Positions 39,946 to 48,647 of a stretch of DNA of 64,000 bases are shown here, piece after piece. Position 1 is the first letter of the stretch. Each line of letters opens with the position of its first letter. A program made the translations under genes and the position numbers. The notes below the pieces were generated by a model. The model was given only the letters and a program-made list of their open reading frames with translations. It did not search any database and had not been told where the DNA came from. The DNA is taken from the NCBI RefSeq assembly GCF_003865135.1, contig NZ_BHZC01000001.1, positions 2,108,001 through 2,172,000 of the forward strand, in the 5' to 3' direction. This DNA comes from Streptomyces chrestomyceticus JCM 4735 (GTDB taxonomy: Bacteria; Actinomycetota; Actinomycetes; Streptomycetales; Streptomycetaceae).

Positions 39946-41003
39946 GTCTGCTCGTGGACGTACTCGACGAGACGGGTCAGCGCGGCCGGGTCGGTGTTCG
40001 GCAGCACGCCGTGGCCCAGGTTGAAGACGTGGCCCTCCAGGCCGGCGGCCGCGTCCAGCACCTCGCGGGCCTTGGTCTCCACCGCCTCACGCGGCGCGAA
40101 CAGCACCGCCGGGTCGATGTTGCCCTGGAGCGCCTTGCCGGGGCCGACCCGGCGGGCCGCCTCGTCCAGCGGCACCCGCCAGTCGACGCCCACCACGTCC
40201 GCGCCCGCCTCGCCCATCAGGCCCAGCAGCTCTCCGGTGCCGACGCCGAAGTGGATGCGCGGGACGCCGTAGCCGGACACCGCATCGAAGACCTTCGCGG
40301 AGGCGGGCAGGACGGAGCGTCGGTAGTCGGCCGGGGCCAGCGCGCCCACCCAGGAGTCGAAGAGCTGCACGGCGCTCGCGCCCGCCTCGATCTGCACCTT
40401 CAGGAAGGCGGAGGTGATGACCGCCAGGCGGTCGAGCAGGTCGGCCCAGAGCTGCGGGTCGCCGTACATCATCGCCTTGGTGTGCTCGTGGTTGCGCGAC
40501 GGGCCGCCCTCGACGAGGTAGCTGGCGAGGGTGAAGGGCGCGCCGGCGAACCCGATGAGGGGGGTGGCACCCAGCTCGCCCACCAGCATCCGCACCGCCT
40601 CCGTGACGTACGTGACGTCCTCGGGCTCCAGCGGGCGCAGCCGCTCCAGGTCGGCGCGGGTGCGGACCGGCTTCTCGACGACCGGGCCGACGCCCGGCTT
40701 GATGTCCAGGTCGATGCCGATGGCCTTCAGGGGCACGACGATGTCGCTGAAGTAGATCGCCGCGTCGACGCCGTGCCGGCGGACCGGCTGGAGGGTGATC
40801 TCGGTGACCAGCTCCGGCATCATGCAGGACTCCAGCATCGCGGTGCCCTCGCGGACCTTGCGGTACTCGGGCAGCGACCGCCCGGCCTGGCGCATGAACC
40901 ACACCGGCGTGTGCGGCACCGGCTCCCGCCGGCAGGCCCTGAGGAAGGCCGAGTCGTACGTAGCGGTCTGCTGCTGGCCCGTCGGGCGGTCGTTGGCGCT
41001 CAC
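39936..41003 (-). CDS. hemE: Uroporphyrinogen decarboxylase HemE
   Basis: Converts uroporphyrinogen III to coproporphyrinogen III, the branch to heme; cytosolic. Signatures: '[23 protein letters not shown]' (active-site loop near residue 35), '[28 protein letters not shown]', '[32 protein letters not shown]', '[19 protein letters not shown]', '[17 protein letters not shown]', '[19 protein letters not shown]'. 355 aa is normal. GTG 41003 ([10 protein letters not shown]) has an AAGATT hexamer 6 nt upstream and no SD, suggesting a leaderless mRNA. Divergent from DUF3000 by 102 bp. Confidence 0.96.
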   Translation of the reverse strand: MSANDRPTGQQQTATYDSAFLRACRREPVPHTPVWFMRQAGRSLPEYRKVREGTAMLESCMMPELVTEITLQPVRRHGVDAAIYFSDIVVPLKAIGIDLDIKPGVGPVVEKPVRTRADLERLRPLEPEDVTYVTEAVRMLVGELGATPLIGFAGAPFTLASYLVEGGPSRNHEHTKAMMYGDPQLWADLLDRLAVITSAFLKVQIEAGASAVQLFDSWVGALAPADYRRSVLPASAKVFDAVSGYGVPRIHFGVGTGELLGLMGEAGADVVGVDWRVPLDEAARRVGPGKALQGNIDPAVLFAPREAVETKAREVLDAAAGLEGHVFNLGHGVLPNTDPAALTRLVEYVHEQTAR

Positions 41004-41009
41004 GCACCA

Positions 41010-41015
41010 AATCTT
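41010..41015 (-). promoter_or_regulatory. -10-like AAGATT, likely leaderless promoter of hemE
   Basis: Reverse-strand AAGATT ends 6 nt before GTG 41003. Spacing-based inference. Confidence 0.35.
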
Positions 41016-41092
41016 CGCACGCGCGCGAGGGCGCCTCCGAATGGGCGACGCGCGCACCGGGTGTCCTCCCTCACCGAGCGGCTCCTTCCGCC

Positions 41093-41098
41093 TAATCT
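41093..41098 (+). promoter_or_regulatory. -10 element TAATCT, likely leaderless promoter of DUF3000
   Basis: TAATCT is a good -10 match and ends 7 nt before ATG 41106, with no SD. It is the clearest leaderless case in the window. Confidence 0.5.
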
Positions 41099-41105
41099 TC
41101 CGGGC

Positions 41106-41762
41106 ATGGCTGCGGCTCACGAACACCTCACGGACAGCGCGGACAATGTCCCCATCCCCTTCCGTCAGGCGATCGAGGCGCTCCGCGCGGCACGGCTGCG
41201 TCCCGAGATCGAGATCGAGCCGACGCCCGCGCCCAAGCGCCTCGCGCCCTACGCGTACGCGCTGGAGGCAGCGGTCGTCGAGCCGGGCACCGGCCCCGAA
41301 GGGGAGGACACCGACCTCGCCGACGGCAGACTGGTGCTGCTGCACGACCCGGCCGGGCACGACGGCTGGCAGGGCACCTTCCGGGTGGTGACGCTGGCGC
41401 GCGCCGAGCTGGAGCCGGAGATGGGCTCCGACCCGCTGCTGCCGGAGGTGTCCTGGTCCTGGCTGACCGGGGCGCTGGACGCGCGCGGCGTGCGGTACGG
41501 GGAGCCCAGCGGCACGGTCACCCGCGCCAGTTCGCACTACTTCGGCGGGCTCGCGGAGCGGGCCCCGGCGACCCAGATCGAGATGCGCGCCTCGTGGACC
41601 CCGGAGGAGGGGCCGGGCGGGGTGCCGGATCTCGCGGCCCACCTCTGCGCGTGGTGCGACCTGCTGTGCCAGGTGGCGGGGCTGCCGCCGGTGGCTCCCG
41701 AGCCGTCGCCGCGCGGCGGGGTCGTACCGCTGCCGCAGCGCCGGGGGCCGCAGGCGCGCTGA
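41106..41762 (+). CDS. DUF3000 family protein (218 aa)
   Basis: Actinobacterial protein of unknown function, conserved next to hemE. Visible: '[43 protein letters not shown]', '[49 protein letters not shown]', '[25 protein letters not shown]', '[20 protein letters not shown]'. No signal peptide, soluble. The 'LCAWCDLLC' Cys cluster might bind metal, but that is speculation. ATG 41106 is fixed by the -10 element directly upstream. The 3' end with its stop is repeated three times. Confidence 0.9.
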   Translation: MAAAHEHLTDSADNVPIPFRQAIEALRAARLRPEIEIEPTPAPKRLAPYAYALEAAVVEPGTGPEGEDTDLADGRLVLLHDPAGHDGWQGTFRVVTLARAELEPEMGSDPLLPEVSWSWLTGALDARGVRYGEPSGTVTRASSHYFGGLAERAPATQIEMRASWTPEEGPGGVPDLAAHLCAWCDLLCQVAGLPPVAPEPSPRGGVVPLPQRRGPQAR

Positions 41763-41803
41763 CGCGCCCGGCGCGTGGATGCACCCGGCGCGTTGATGCG
41801 TCG
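41753..41803 (+). repeat. 17-bp tandem repeat (3 copies) spanning the DUF3000 stop
   Basis: Copies 41753-41769, 41770-41786 and 41787-41803 begin GGCGCG and carry TGA, GGA, TGA at the same place; the first TGA is the real stop. Three full copies with a few substitutions. Confidence 0.85.
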
Positions 41804-42091
41804 GGGAGCGCGCGCGGGCCGTCCGCACTCCGCCGCCGCGCGGCCTGACCGGGCGGCAGGTTCCGGCCTGCTCCGCGACGCTCGAACGTCTTCACGGCAA
41901 CCTGCCGCCGCCAGGTCACTCCAAAGTCGATCAAGCGACCGATTTGACCGAAATGAACCAACTAAGTTGAGATCAAACTCTAAAGTCGGCCCGGTTTGGT
42001 GCCGAAGAGGTCAGTGACCCTTCAAAGACGGAGCATTCCGACTCGCCCCCACATGTCGGCATCCGTCCCGCCACTCCCCCCAGGAGGCCCG
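41804..42091 (+). promoter_or_regulatory. Intergenic region with AT-rich promoter patch before the NarL-like regulator
   Basis: 288 bp without a gene. About 41930-42000 is unusually A/T-rich for this chromosome ('ccaactaagttgagatcaaa'), including a TTGACC at 41943-41948 and an 'agtt-N7-aact' symmetry. It probably holds the regulator's promoter and its binding sites. Confidence 0.5.
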
Positions 42092-42754
42092 GTGTCAGTT
42101 CTCCTCGAGCAACCTTCGAGCCTGGTCGCCTACCGCCCGAACAAGCCGACGGCCATGGTCGTCGTGGCCGACCCTCGCGTCCGCTCCACCGTCACCCGCC
42201 ACCTGTGGGCGCTCGGCGTGCGTGACGTGATCGAGGCGTCGTCCATCGCGGAGGCCCGTCCCCGCGTCGGCAGCCCGCGCGACATCTGCGTTGCCGACGT
42301 CCACCTGCCCGACGGCTCCGGCCTGACCCTGCTGTCCGAGACCCGGGCCGCGGGGTGGCCCAACGGCCTCGCCCTCTCCGCCGCCGACGACATCGGTGCC
42401 GTACGCAACGCCCTGGCCGGCGGCGTCAAGGGATACGTCGTCACCGGCACCCGTACCAACCTCGGCCTGCCGGGCCGCCCCGGCGCCGCACCCATCGGCG
42501 CCAACGCCGCCCGGATGCACCGCCGCCCCCCGGGCGCCCCCGGCCACCCGGGCGGCTACCGCGAACTGTCCGGCCGCGAGGTCGAGGTGCTGCGGCTGGT
42601 TGCGGAGGGCCAGTCCAACAAGGCCATCGGCGTCTCGATGGGCCTGTCCGCGCTGACCGTCAAGAGCCACCTCGCCCGTATCGCCCGCAAGCTGGGCACC
42701 GGCGACCGGGCCGGCATGGTCGCCGTCGCCCTGCGCACCGGCATCATCCACTGA
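42092..42754 (+). CDS. LuxR/NarL-type response regulator, orphan (220 aa)
   Basis: Receiver-like domain at residues ~18-115: 'TAMVVVADPRVRSTVTRHLWALGVRDVIEASSIAEARPRV', 'DICVADVHLPDGSGLTLLSETRAAGWPNGLALSAADDIGAVRNALAGGVKGYVVTG'. The Asp of 'ADVHLPDG' is in the phospho-acceptor position but the acidic pair near the N-terminus is reduced to a single 'AD', so phosphorylation is uncertain. The helix-turn-helix is C-terminal: 'LSGREVEVLRLVAEGQSNKAIGVSMGLSALTVKSHLARIARKLGTGDRAGMVAVAL'. No kinase is adjacent. GTG 42092 with 'aggagg' 4-5 nt upstream. Confidence 0.9.
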   Translation: MSVLLEQPSSLVAYRPNKPTAMVVVADPRVRSTVTRHLWALGVRDVIEASSIAEARPRVGSPRDICVADVHLPDGSGLTLLSETRAAGWPNGLALSAADDIGAVRNALAGGVKGYVVTGTRTNLGLPGRPGAAPIGANAARMHRRPPGAPGHPGGYRELSGREVEVLRLVAEGQSNKAIGVSMGLSALTVKSHLARIARKLGTGDRAGMVAVALRTGIIH

Positions 42755-42825
42755 CTCCGACCGCCGAATCCGCCGTCACGCCCGTCGAGGGAACGTTCCC
42801 TCGGCGGGCGCCGTGCATACACAGA

Positions 42826-42831
42826 TACCCT
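42826..42831 (+). promoter_or_regulatory. -10-like TACCCT, likely leaderless promoter of rnd
   Basis: TACCCT ends 6 nt before GTG 42838. No SD is present. Confidence 0.4.
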
Positions 42832-42837
42832 TGACTG

Positions 42838-44112
42838 GTGACCGACGCCCAAAAGACCGCAGAAGACTCGACACTGCGAACAACCGGAGACTCCCCTCCG
42901 GACACCCGCCCGGCGCCGGTCCCTCTACTGGAACCGCGCGAGGGCACCCCCGCCGTCACGGCGGCGGCCGACGAACTTGCCGAAGTCGTGTCGGCCTTCG
43001 CGGCCGGCACGGGTCCGGTGGCGGTGGACGCCGAGCGGGCTTCCGGCTACCGCTACGGCCAGCGCGCCTACCTCGTACAACTGCGCCGCGAAGGCGCGGG
43101 CAGCGTACTGATCGACCCGGTCGGCTGCCCCGACCTCTCGGCGCTGGGCGACGCCGTCGCCGACGCCGAGTGGGTGCTGCACGCCGCCACCCAGGACCTG
43201 CCGTGCCTGCGTGACATAGGCATGATCCCCTCCCGGCTCTTCGACACCGAGCTGGCCGGGCGCCTCGCGGGCTTCGCCCGGGTCGGCCTCGGCGCGATGG
43301 TGGAGAACGTCCTGGGCTACGCCCTGGAGAAGGGCCACTCCGCGGTGGACTGGTCCACCCGCCCGCTGCCGGAGCCCTGGCTGCGCTACGCCGCGCTCGA
43401 CGTCGAACTGCTGGTGGACCTCCGCGACGCCCTGGAGGAGGAGCTGGACCGGCAGGGCAAGCTGGAGTGGGCGCACCAGGAGTTCGCGGCCATCGCCGCC
43501 GCTCCCCCGGCGCCGCCCCGCAAGGACCCCTGGCGCCGTACGTCCGGCATGCACAAGGTGCGCCGCCGCCGGCAGATGGCCGTCGTACGGGAACTGTGGA
43601 CCGCCCGGGACCAGGTCGCCCAGCGGCGCGACATCTCCCCCGGCAAGGTGCTCGGCGACGCCGCGATCATCGAGGCGGCGCTGAACCTGCCGCCCAACGC
43701 GCACGCGCTCGCCGCGCTCAACGGCTTCGGGCACCGGATGGGCCGCCGCCAGTTGGAACAGTGGCAGGCCGCCGTGGACCGCGCCCGCGCCCTGCCGGAC
43801 AGCGAGCTGCCGCAGCCCGGCCAGCCGCTGAACGGTCCCCCGCCGCCCCGCTCGTGGGCCGACAAGGACCCGGCCGCCGCGGCCCGGCTCTCCGCGGCCC
43901 GTACCGCGGTGACCGCGCTGGCCGAGGAGCTGAACCTCCCGCAGGAGAACCTGATCACCCCCGACACGGTGCGGCGCCTGTGCTGGGAGCCGCCCGCCGA
44001 CCCCTCCGAGGAGACGGTGGCCGCCGTACTGGCCGGGCACGGCGCCCGTCCCTGGCAGATCGAACAGGTCGCCCCGATCCTCACCGAGGCCCTGCACACC
44101 ACCGGAGCCTGA
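42838..44112 (+). CDS. rnd: Ribonuclease D (DEDD exonuclease with HRDC domain), 424 aa
   Basis: 3'-5' exoribonuclease for RNA maturation and decay. DEDDy motifs: 'GPVAVDAERASGYRYG' (D-x-E), 'WVLHAATQDLPCLRDIGM' (Asp), 'WLRYAALDVELLVDL' (Tyr/Asp). The HRDC domain is at ~225-300: 'RRRRQMAVVRELWTARDQVAQRRDISPGKVLGDAAIIEAALNLP'. A C-terminal ~100-residue extension with a further helical region is usual in actinobacteria. GTG 42838 is supported by the -10 hexamer. The terminator hairpin at 44119 follows. Confidence 0.94.
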   Translation: MTDAQKTAEDSTLRTTGDSPPDTRPAPVPLLEPREGTPAVTAAADELAEVVSAFAAGTGPVAVDAERASGYRYGQRAYLVQLRREGAGSVLIDPVGCPDLSALGDAVADAEWVLHAATQDLPCLRDIGMIPSRLFDTELAGRLAGFARVGLGAMVENVLGYALEKGHSAVDWSTRPLPEPWLRYAALDVELLVDLRDALEEELDRQGKLEWAHQEFAAIAAAPPAPPRKDPWRRTSGMHKVRRRRQMAVVRELWTARDQVAQRRDISPGKVLGDAAIIEAALNLPPNAHALAALNGFGHRMGRRQLEQWQAAVDRARALPDSELPQPGQPLNGPPPPRSWADKDPAAAARLSAARTAVTALAEELNLPQENLITPDTVRRLCWEPPADPSEETVAAVLAGHGARPWQIEQVAPILTEALHTTGA

Positions 44113-44118
44113 TCCTCC

Positions 44119-44149
44119 GGGGGCGGACCGGGAATCCCGGCCCGCCCCC
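44119..44149. terminator. GC hairpin after rnd
   Basis: GGGGGCGG-a-CCGGG, loop AAT, CCCGG-c-CCGCCCCC: 8 + 5 bp stems with one mismatch, 7 bp after the rnd stop. Probably a terminator. Confidence 0.8.
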
Positions 44150-44152
44150 GCC

Positions 44153-44290
44153 GGCTCAGTCCCGGCCGTCGCGCCCCACCGGCCCGGTCCCGGCCGACAT
44201 GCCCCGCAGGCTCGGTCCCGGCCTACGCGCCCCGACCGACCAGTCCTGACCGACTGCCCACCGGCTCAGTCCCGGTCGACGTGCTCGCGC
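44153..44290 (-). repeat. 25-29-bp tandem repeat (5 copies) spanning the PepSY gene stop
   Basis: Copies at 44153-44180, 44181-44208, 44209-44237, 44238-44262 and 44263-44290 start GGCTCAGTCCCGG or close variants. The last copy is the gene's own 3' end (stop complement TCA 44266-44268). The array fills most of the rnd-PepSY intergenic space. Confidence 0.85.
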
Positions 44291-44949
44291 AGCACCTTCC
44301 GGTCCGTCGCGTCCACGTCGTACGTGGTCTTGTTCCAGTCGTTGGTGGTCACCACGTCCACCGACCAGATCTCCTTCTTCTGGTCGTTGGTGTCCAGCTC
44401 CACGGCCGTGACCGTGCCGCTCTTCTTCCCGGTCGCCGTGTCCGCCGCCTGCCGCGCCGTGACACTCGCCCGACCGAGCCGGTCCGCCAGTTTCTTCTTG
44501 TCGTCGCCGTCCTCGTTCTCGGTCCGCGGCTTGTCCGCCTTACCGGTCACCGCGTCGACCCGTACGGCGCTCTCCGTACCGTCCGAGGCCGCCACCTTCG
44601 CGTGCCACTCGGGCTTGCCGCCCGCCCCGCGCTTCAACTCCACCGACACCGGCTTGGAGTCCGCCACGGCCTCCGTCGCGGCCTTCAGCGCCTTGTCGTA
44701 CGAGATCTTGGCCTGGGGGACGAGCGCCTTGCGGGAACGCTGGTCCTCGGTCATCTGCCCCAAGGCCCCGGAAGACTCCCCGCCCGACGCCGACGGCGCC
44801 GCGACCGACGGCGCCGCGGCCGACGCCGAGGGCGAGGCCGAGTTCTCCTTCCCGCCTCCCCCGCCGTCGTCCCCGCACCCGGCCAGCAGGGCCCCCGCCG
44901 CCGCGACGGCGCACACAGCGATACCGGCACCTCGAACACGCTTGGTCAT
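44266..44949 (-). CDS. PepSY-domain lipoprotein (227 aa)
   Basis: Starts MTKRVRGAGIAVCAVAAAGALLAGCGDD: a lipoprotein signal with Cys25 as lipidation site, then a Ser/Ala/Gly linker. Two PepSY-like repeats follow: 'ISYDKALKAATEAVADSKPVSVELKRGAGGKPEWHAKVAASDGTESAVRVDAVTGKADKP' and 'RASVTARQAADTATGKKSGTVTAVELDTNDQKKEIWSVDVVTTNDWNKTTYDVDATDRKVL'. PepSY domains are thought to be peptidase inhibitors or envelope signalling modules. ATG 44949 has 'gggag' 7-8 nt upstream. The gene end is the unit amplified in the adjacent repeat. Confidence 0.88.
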   Translation of the reverse strand: MTKRVRGAGIAVCAVAAAGALLAGCGDDGGGGGKENSASPSASAAAPSVAAPSASGGESSGALGQMTEDQRSRKALVPQAKISYDKALKAATEAVADSKPVSVELKRGAGGKPEWHAKVAASDGTESAVRVDAVTGKADKPRTENEDGDDKKKLADRLGRASVTARQAADTATGKKSGTVTAVELDTNDQKKEIWSVDVVTTNDWNKTTYDVDATDRKVLREHVDRD

Positions 44950-45243
44950 ACCACCGCTCCCATCCGTATCCATACGGGCACGATAGGTCCGTGATGTCAC
45001 CCTTGCCCCCCGGCACCACGCGCCCGGCCCACCTCACCACCCCGGGTGCCCGGCCGCCGTTCCCTCACGCACCGGGGGCGCCACCCCCACACCCGGCCCC
45101 CGTCGGCGAAGTCGACATTGTGACCTTCGCCGCTTACCCCGGAGGGGCTGGGCAGCCCGGTTACCCGCAAGTAGCATGAGGGGCGTGACGCGCCTCCGGG
45201 CGCGCCCGCAGCAGTGCCATCCCGCACCTGGAGGAGAGCCAAC

Positions 45244-46464
45244 GTGCCTCGTACCGCTAGGGACGTCGTCTTCGTCGACGGCGTCCGCACCCCGTTCGGC
45301 AAGGCGGGCCCGAAGGGCATCTACCACGAGACCCGCGCCGACGACCTGGTCGTCAAGTGCATCCGGGAGCTGCTGCGCCGCAACCCGGACCTCGACCCGG
45401 CCCGGATCGACGAGGTCGCCCTCGCCGCCACGACCCAGATCGGCGACCAGGGCCTGACCCTGGGCCGTACCGCCGGCATCCTGGCCGGCCTCCCGCAGTC
45501 CGTCCCCGGCTTCTCCGTGGACCGGATGTGCGCCGGTGCCATGACCGCCGTGACGAGCATCGCCGGCGGCGTCTCCTTCGGTGCGTACGACATCGCGGTG
45601 GCCGGCGGCGTCGAGCACATGGGCCGCCACCCCATGGGCGAGGGCGTCGACCCCAACCCGCGCTTCGTCAGCGAGAAGCTGGTCGACCAGTCCGCCCTCT
45701 TCATGGGCATGACGGCGGAGAACCTGCACGACCGCCTGCCGCACCTCACCAAGCAGCGCGCCGACGAGTACGCCGTGCGCAGCCAGGAGAAGGCCGCCAA
45801 GGCGTACGCCGACGGCAAGATCCAGGCCGACCTGGTGCCGATCTCGGTGCGCCGCACCAACGCCGAGGCCGGCGAGACCGGCTGGGGCCTGGTCACCGCC
45901 GACGAGCCGATGCGGCCCGGCACCACGCTGGAGAACCTGGCGGGCCTCAAGACGCCGTTCCGTCCGCACGGCCGGGTCACCGCGGGCAACGCGGCCGGTC
46001 TCAACGACGGCGCCACCGCCTCGCTGATCGCCGCCGAGGACGTGGCCCGCGAGCTGGGCCTGCCGGTCAAGATGCGCCTGGTGGACTACGCCTTCGCGGG
46101 CGTGGAGCCCGAGGTCATGGGCATCGGCCCGGTCCCGGCGACCGAGAAGGCCCTCGCCAAGGCGGGCCTGACCATCGACGACATCGGCCTCTTCGAGATC
46201 AACGAGGCGTTCGCCGTCCAGGTGCTGTCGCTGCTGGACCACTACGGCATCGCGGACGACGACCCGCGCGTCAACCAGTACGGCGGCGCGATCGCCTACG
46301 GCCACCCCCTCGCCTCCTCCGGCGTACGGCTGATGACGCAGCTCGCGCGGCAGTTCGAGGAGCAGCCGCAGGTCCGCTACGGCATCACGACCATGTGCGT
46401 CGGCTTCGGCATGGGCGGCACGGTCATCTGGGAGAACCCGCACTTCGAGGGAGCAGGCAAGTGA
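45244..46464 (+). CDS. fadA: Acetyl-CoA C-acyltransferase FadA-type (406 aa)
   Basis: Thiolase for the last step of fatty-acid beta-oxidation. 'DVVFVDGVRTPFGKAGPKGIYHETRADDLVVKCI', nucleophile Cys in 'VDRMCAGAMTAVTSIAGGVSFGAYDIAVAGGVEHMG', 'INEAFAVQVLSLLDHY', His in 'GGAIAYGHPLASSGVRLMTQLA', second Cys in 'TMCVGFGMGGTVIWE'. GTG 45244 with 'ggaggag' 7-8 nt upstream. Its stop overlaps the start of fadB by 4 nt, so both subunits of the trifunctional-type complex are made together. Confidence 0.94.
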   Translation: MPRTARDVVFVDGVRTPFGKAGPKGIYHETRADDLVVKCIRELLRRNPDLDPARIDEVALAATTQIGDQGLTLGRTAGILAGLPQSVPGFSVDRMCAGAMTAVTSIAGGVSFGAYDIAVAGGVEHMGRHPMGEGVDPNPRFVSEKLVDQSALFMGMTAENLHDRLPHLTKQRADEYAVRSQEKAAKAYADGKIQADLVPISVRRTNAEAGETGWGLVTADEPMRPGTTLENLAGLKTPFRPHGRVTAGNAAGLNDGATASLIAAEDVARELGLPVKMRLVDYAFAGVEPEVMGIGPVPATEKALAKAGLTIDDIGLFEINEAFAVQVLSLLDHYGIADDDPRVNQYGGAIAYGHPLASSGVRLMTQLARQFEEQPQVRYGITTMCVGFGMGGTVIWENPHFEGAGK

Positions 46465-48587
46465 GCACCACGACAGAACTGCTGAAGGGCGCGGCCGAGC
46501 TGTTCCCGGACGAGGTCGTCACCCAGGCGCACGTACGGCACCTGGAGCTGCCCGGGGCCGGCACCTTCGCGCTGATCACGCTGGACAACGGCCTGGACCA
46601 CACCAAGCCGACCACCTTCGGCCCGCAGTCGCTGGCGAACCTGAACGCCGCGATCGACCAGGTCGAGGCGGAGGCCGCGGACGGCAAGATCGTCGGCGTC
46701 GGTGTCACCGGCAAGCCGTTCATCTTCGCCGTCGGCGCCGACCTCAAGGGCGTCGAGCTGCTCAAGCGGCACGAGGACGCGCTGGCCATCGGCAAGGGCG
46801 GCCACGACGTCTTCAAGCGGCTGTCCGGCCTGGCCGTGCCGACCTTCGCCTACTACAACGGTGCCGCGATGGGCGGCGGCGTCGAGGTCGGTCTGCACTG
46901 CACGTACCGCACCGTCTCCAAGGCGCTGCCCGCCTTCTCGCTGCCCGAGGTCTTCCTCGGCCTGGTGCCCGGCTGGGGCGGCTGCGTCCTGCTGCCGAAC
47001 CTGATCGGCGCCGACCGCGCGGTCTCGGTGATCATCGAGAACTCGCTCAACCAGAACAAGCAGCTCAAGGGTCAGCAGGTCTACGACCTGGGCATCGCCG
47101 ACGCGATCTTCGAGGGCGCGGACTTCCTGGAGCAGTCGCTGCTGTGGACCGCCTCGGTCCTCAAGGGCGACACCGAGGTCGTACGGGCCGACGTCGACCG
47201 CGGCGAGGCGTGGGACCAGGCCGTGCAGCGCGGCAAGGGCATCGCGGACAGCAAGGTGCACGGCGCCGCCCCGGCCGCGTACCGCGCGCTGGACATCATC
47301 GCCGCCGCCAAGAACGGCGACCTGCGCCAGGGCTTCGACGCCGAGGACCAAGCCCTCGCCGACCTGATCATGGGCGGCGAGCTGCGCAGCGGCATCTACT
47401 CGTTCAACCTGGTGCAGAAGCGCGCCAAGCGTCCCGCCGGTGCCCCGGACAAGTCCCTCGCGCGCCCGGTCACCAAGGTGGGCGTGGTCGGCGCGGGCCT
47501 GATGGCCTCCCAGCTCGCGCTGCTGTTCGCGCGCCGCCTGGAGGTGCCGGTCGTGCTGACCGACATCGACCAGGCGCGGATCGACAAGGGCGTGGAGTAC
47601 GTCCACGGCGAGATCGACAAGCTGCTCCTGAAGGGCCGCGTCAACCAGGACAAGGCCAACCGCCTCAAGGGCCTGGTCAGCGGCCACCTCGACAAGGCCG
47701 CCGCGTTCGGCGACGCGGACTTCGTCATCGAGGCCGTCTTCGAGGAGATGGGCGTCAAGCAGCAGGTGTTCGCCGAGGTCGAGGCGGTCGTGCCGGAGCA
47801 CGCCGTGCTCGCCACCAACACCTCGTCCCTCTCGGTCACCGAGATGGCGTCCAAGCTCAAGCACCCCGAGCGGGTCGTGGGCTTCCACTTCTTCAACCCG
47901 GTCGCGATCCTGCCGCTGCTGGAGATCGTGCGCGCGGAGAAGACCGACGACGCGTCGCTGGCCACCGCCTTCTCCGTCGCCAAGTCGCTGAAGAAGACCG
48001 CCGTGCTGGTCAAGGACGCCCCGGCGTTCGTGGTCAACCGCATCCTGACCCGCTTCATGGGCGAGATCCAGAACGTCATCGACGAGGGCACCCCCGTCGA
48101 GACCGCCGAGAAGGCCGTCGAGCCGCTCGGTCTGCCGATGTCGCCGCTGGTGCTGCTGGAGCTGGTCGGCCCGGCGATCGGCCTGCACGTCTCCGAGACG
48201 CTGCACGGCGCCTTCCCGGACCGCTTCACCGTCTCGCCGAACCTGGCCGCCGTGGTCAAGGCGGGCAAGCGCGGCTTCTACGTGTACGACTCCGGCAAGC
48301 CGGAGCTGGACCCGGAGGTCAAGGCGCTGCTCAAGCAGGGCGACACGGTGCTGACCGAGGAGCAGGTGCGGGACCGCGTCCTGGACGCCGTGGCGCAGGA
48401 GATCGGCCTGATGCTGGACGAGGGTGTCGTCGCCGAGGCGCAGGACATCGACCTGTGCCTGATCACCGGCGCCGGCTGGCCCTTCCACCTGGGCGGTATC
48501 ACGCCGTACCTGGACCGTGCGGGCGTCTCGGAGCGCGTCAACGGCAAGAAGTTCCTGGCCCCGGGCATCGCGAGCGTGCCCGCGTAA
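46461..48587 (+). CDS. fadB: 3-hydroxyacyl-CoA dehydrogenase / enoyl-CoA hydratase FadB-type (708 aa)
   Basis: Multifunctional beta-oxidation alpha subunit. Residues ~30-220: the enoyl-CoA hydratase fold ('GKPFIFAVGADLKGVELL', 'YYNGAAMGGGVEVGLHCTYR', 'PEVFLGLVPGWGGCVLLPN'). From ~335: the NAD-binding 3-hydroxyacyl-CoA dehydrogenase 'VGVVGAGLMASQLALLFARRLEVPVVLTDID', 'EAVFEEMGVKQQVFAEVE', 'VVGFHFFNPVAILPLLEIVRAEKT', and the C-terminal domain 'DAPAFVVNRILTRFMGE'. GTG 46461 overlaps the fadA stop (GTGA). Together with fadA it degrades fatty acids; cytosolic. Confidence 0.95.
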   Translation: MSTTTELLKGAAELFPDEVVTQAHVRHLELPGAGTFALITLDNGLDHTKPTTFGPQSLANLNAAIDQVEAEAADGKIVGVGVTGKPFIFAVGADLKGVELLKRHEDALAIGKGGHDVFKRLSGLAVPTFAYYNGAAMGGGVEVGLHCTYRTVSKALPAFSLPEVFLGLVPGWGGCVLLPNLIGADRAVSVIIENSLNQNKQLKGQQVYDLGIADAIFEGADFLEQSLLWTASVLKGDTEVVRADVDRGEAWDQAVQRGKGIADSKVHGAAPAAYRALDIIAAAKNGDLRQGFDAEDQALADLIMGGELRSGIYSFNLVQKRAKRPAGAPDKSLARPVTKVGVVGAGLMASQLALLFARRLEVPVVLTDIDQARIDKGVEYVHGEIDKLLLKGRVNQDKANRLKGLVSGHLDKAAAFGDADFVIEAVFEEMGVKQQVFAEVEAVVPEHAVLATNTSSLSVTEMASKLKHPERVVGFHFFNPVAILPLLEIVRAEKTDDASLATAFSVAKSLKKTAVLVKDAPAFVVNRILTRFMGEIQNVIDEGTPVETAEKAVEPLGLPMSPLVLLELVGPAIGLHVSETLHGAFPDRFTVSPNLAAVVKAGKRGFYVYDSGKPELDPEVKALLKQGDTVLTEEQVRDRVLDAVAQEIGLMLDEGVVAEAQDIDLCLITGAGWPFHLGGITPYLDRAGVSERVNGKKFLAPGIASVPA

Positions 48588-48609
48588 GGCAGGACAACCG
48601 TTTCACCGG

Positions 48610-48647
48610 CTGCCCTGGTACCGCTGTTCTCAGTGGTGCCAGGGCAG
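48610..48647. terminator. Hairpin between fadB and NUDIX gene, right arm inside the NUDIX 3' end
   Basis: CTGCCCTGGTACCGCTG (48610-48626) pairs with 48631-48647 at 15 of 17 positions, loop TTCT. The stem spans the NUDIX stop codon region, so it is at least a terminator for fadB. Confidence 0.7.

Noticed and set aside
44153..44290. CRISPR-like array of five 28-bp repeats
   Set aside because: No spacers; repeats are degenerate copies of the PepSY gene end and no cas genes are present.
45357..46460. Upstream extension of the fadB frame
   Set aside because: It runs through fadA in another frame with Arg/Pro-rich nonsense; the GTG at 46461 with GTGA overlap is the real start.
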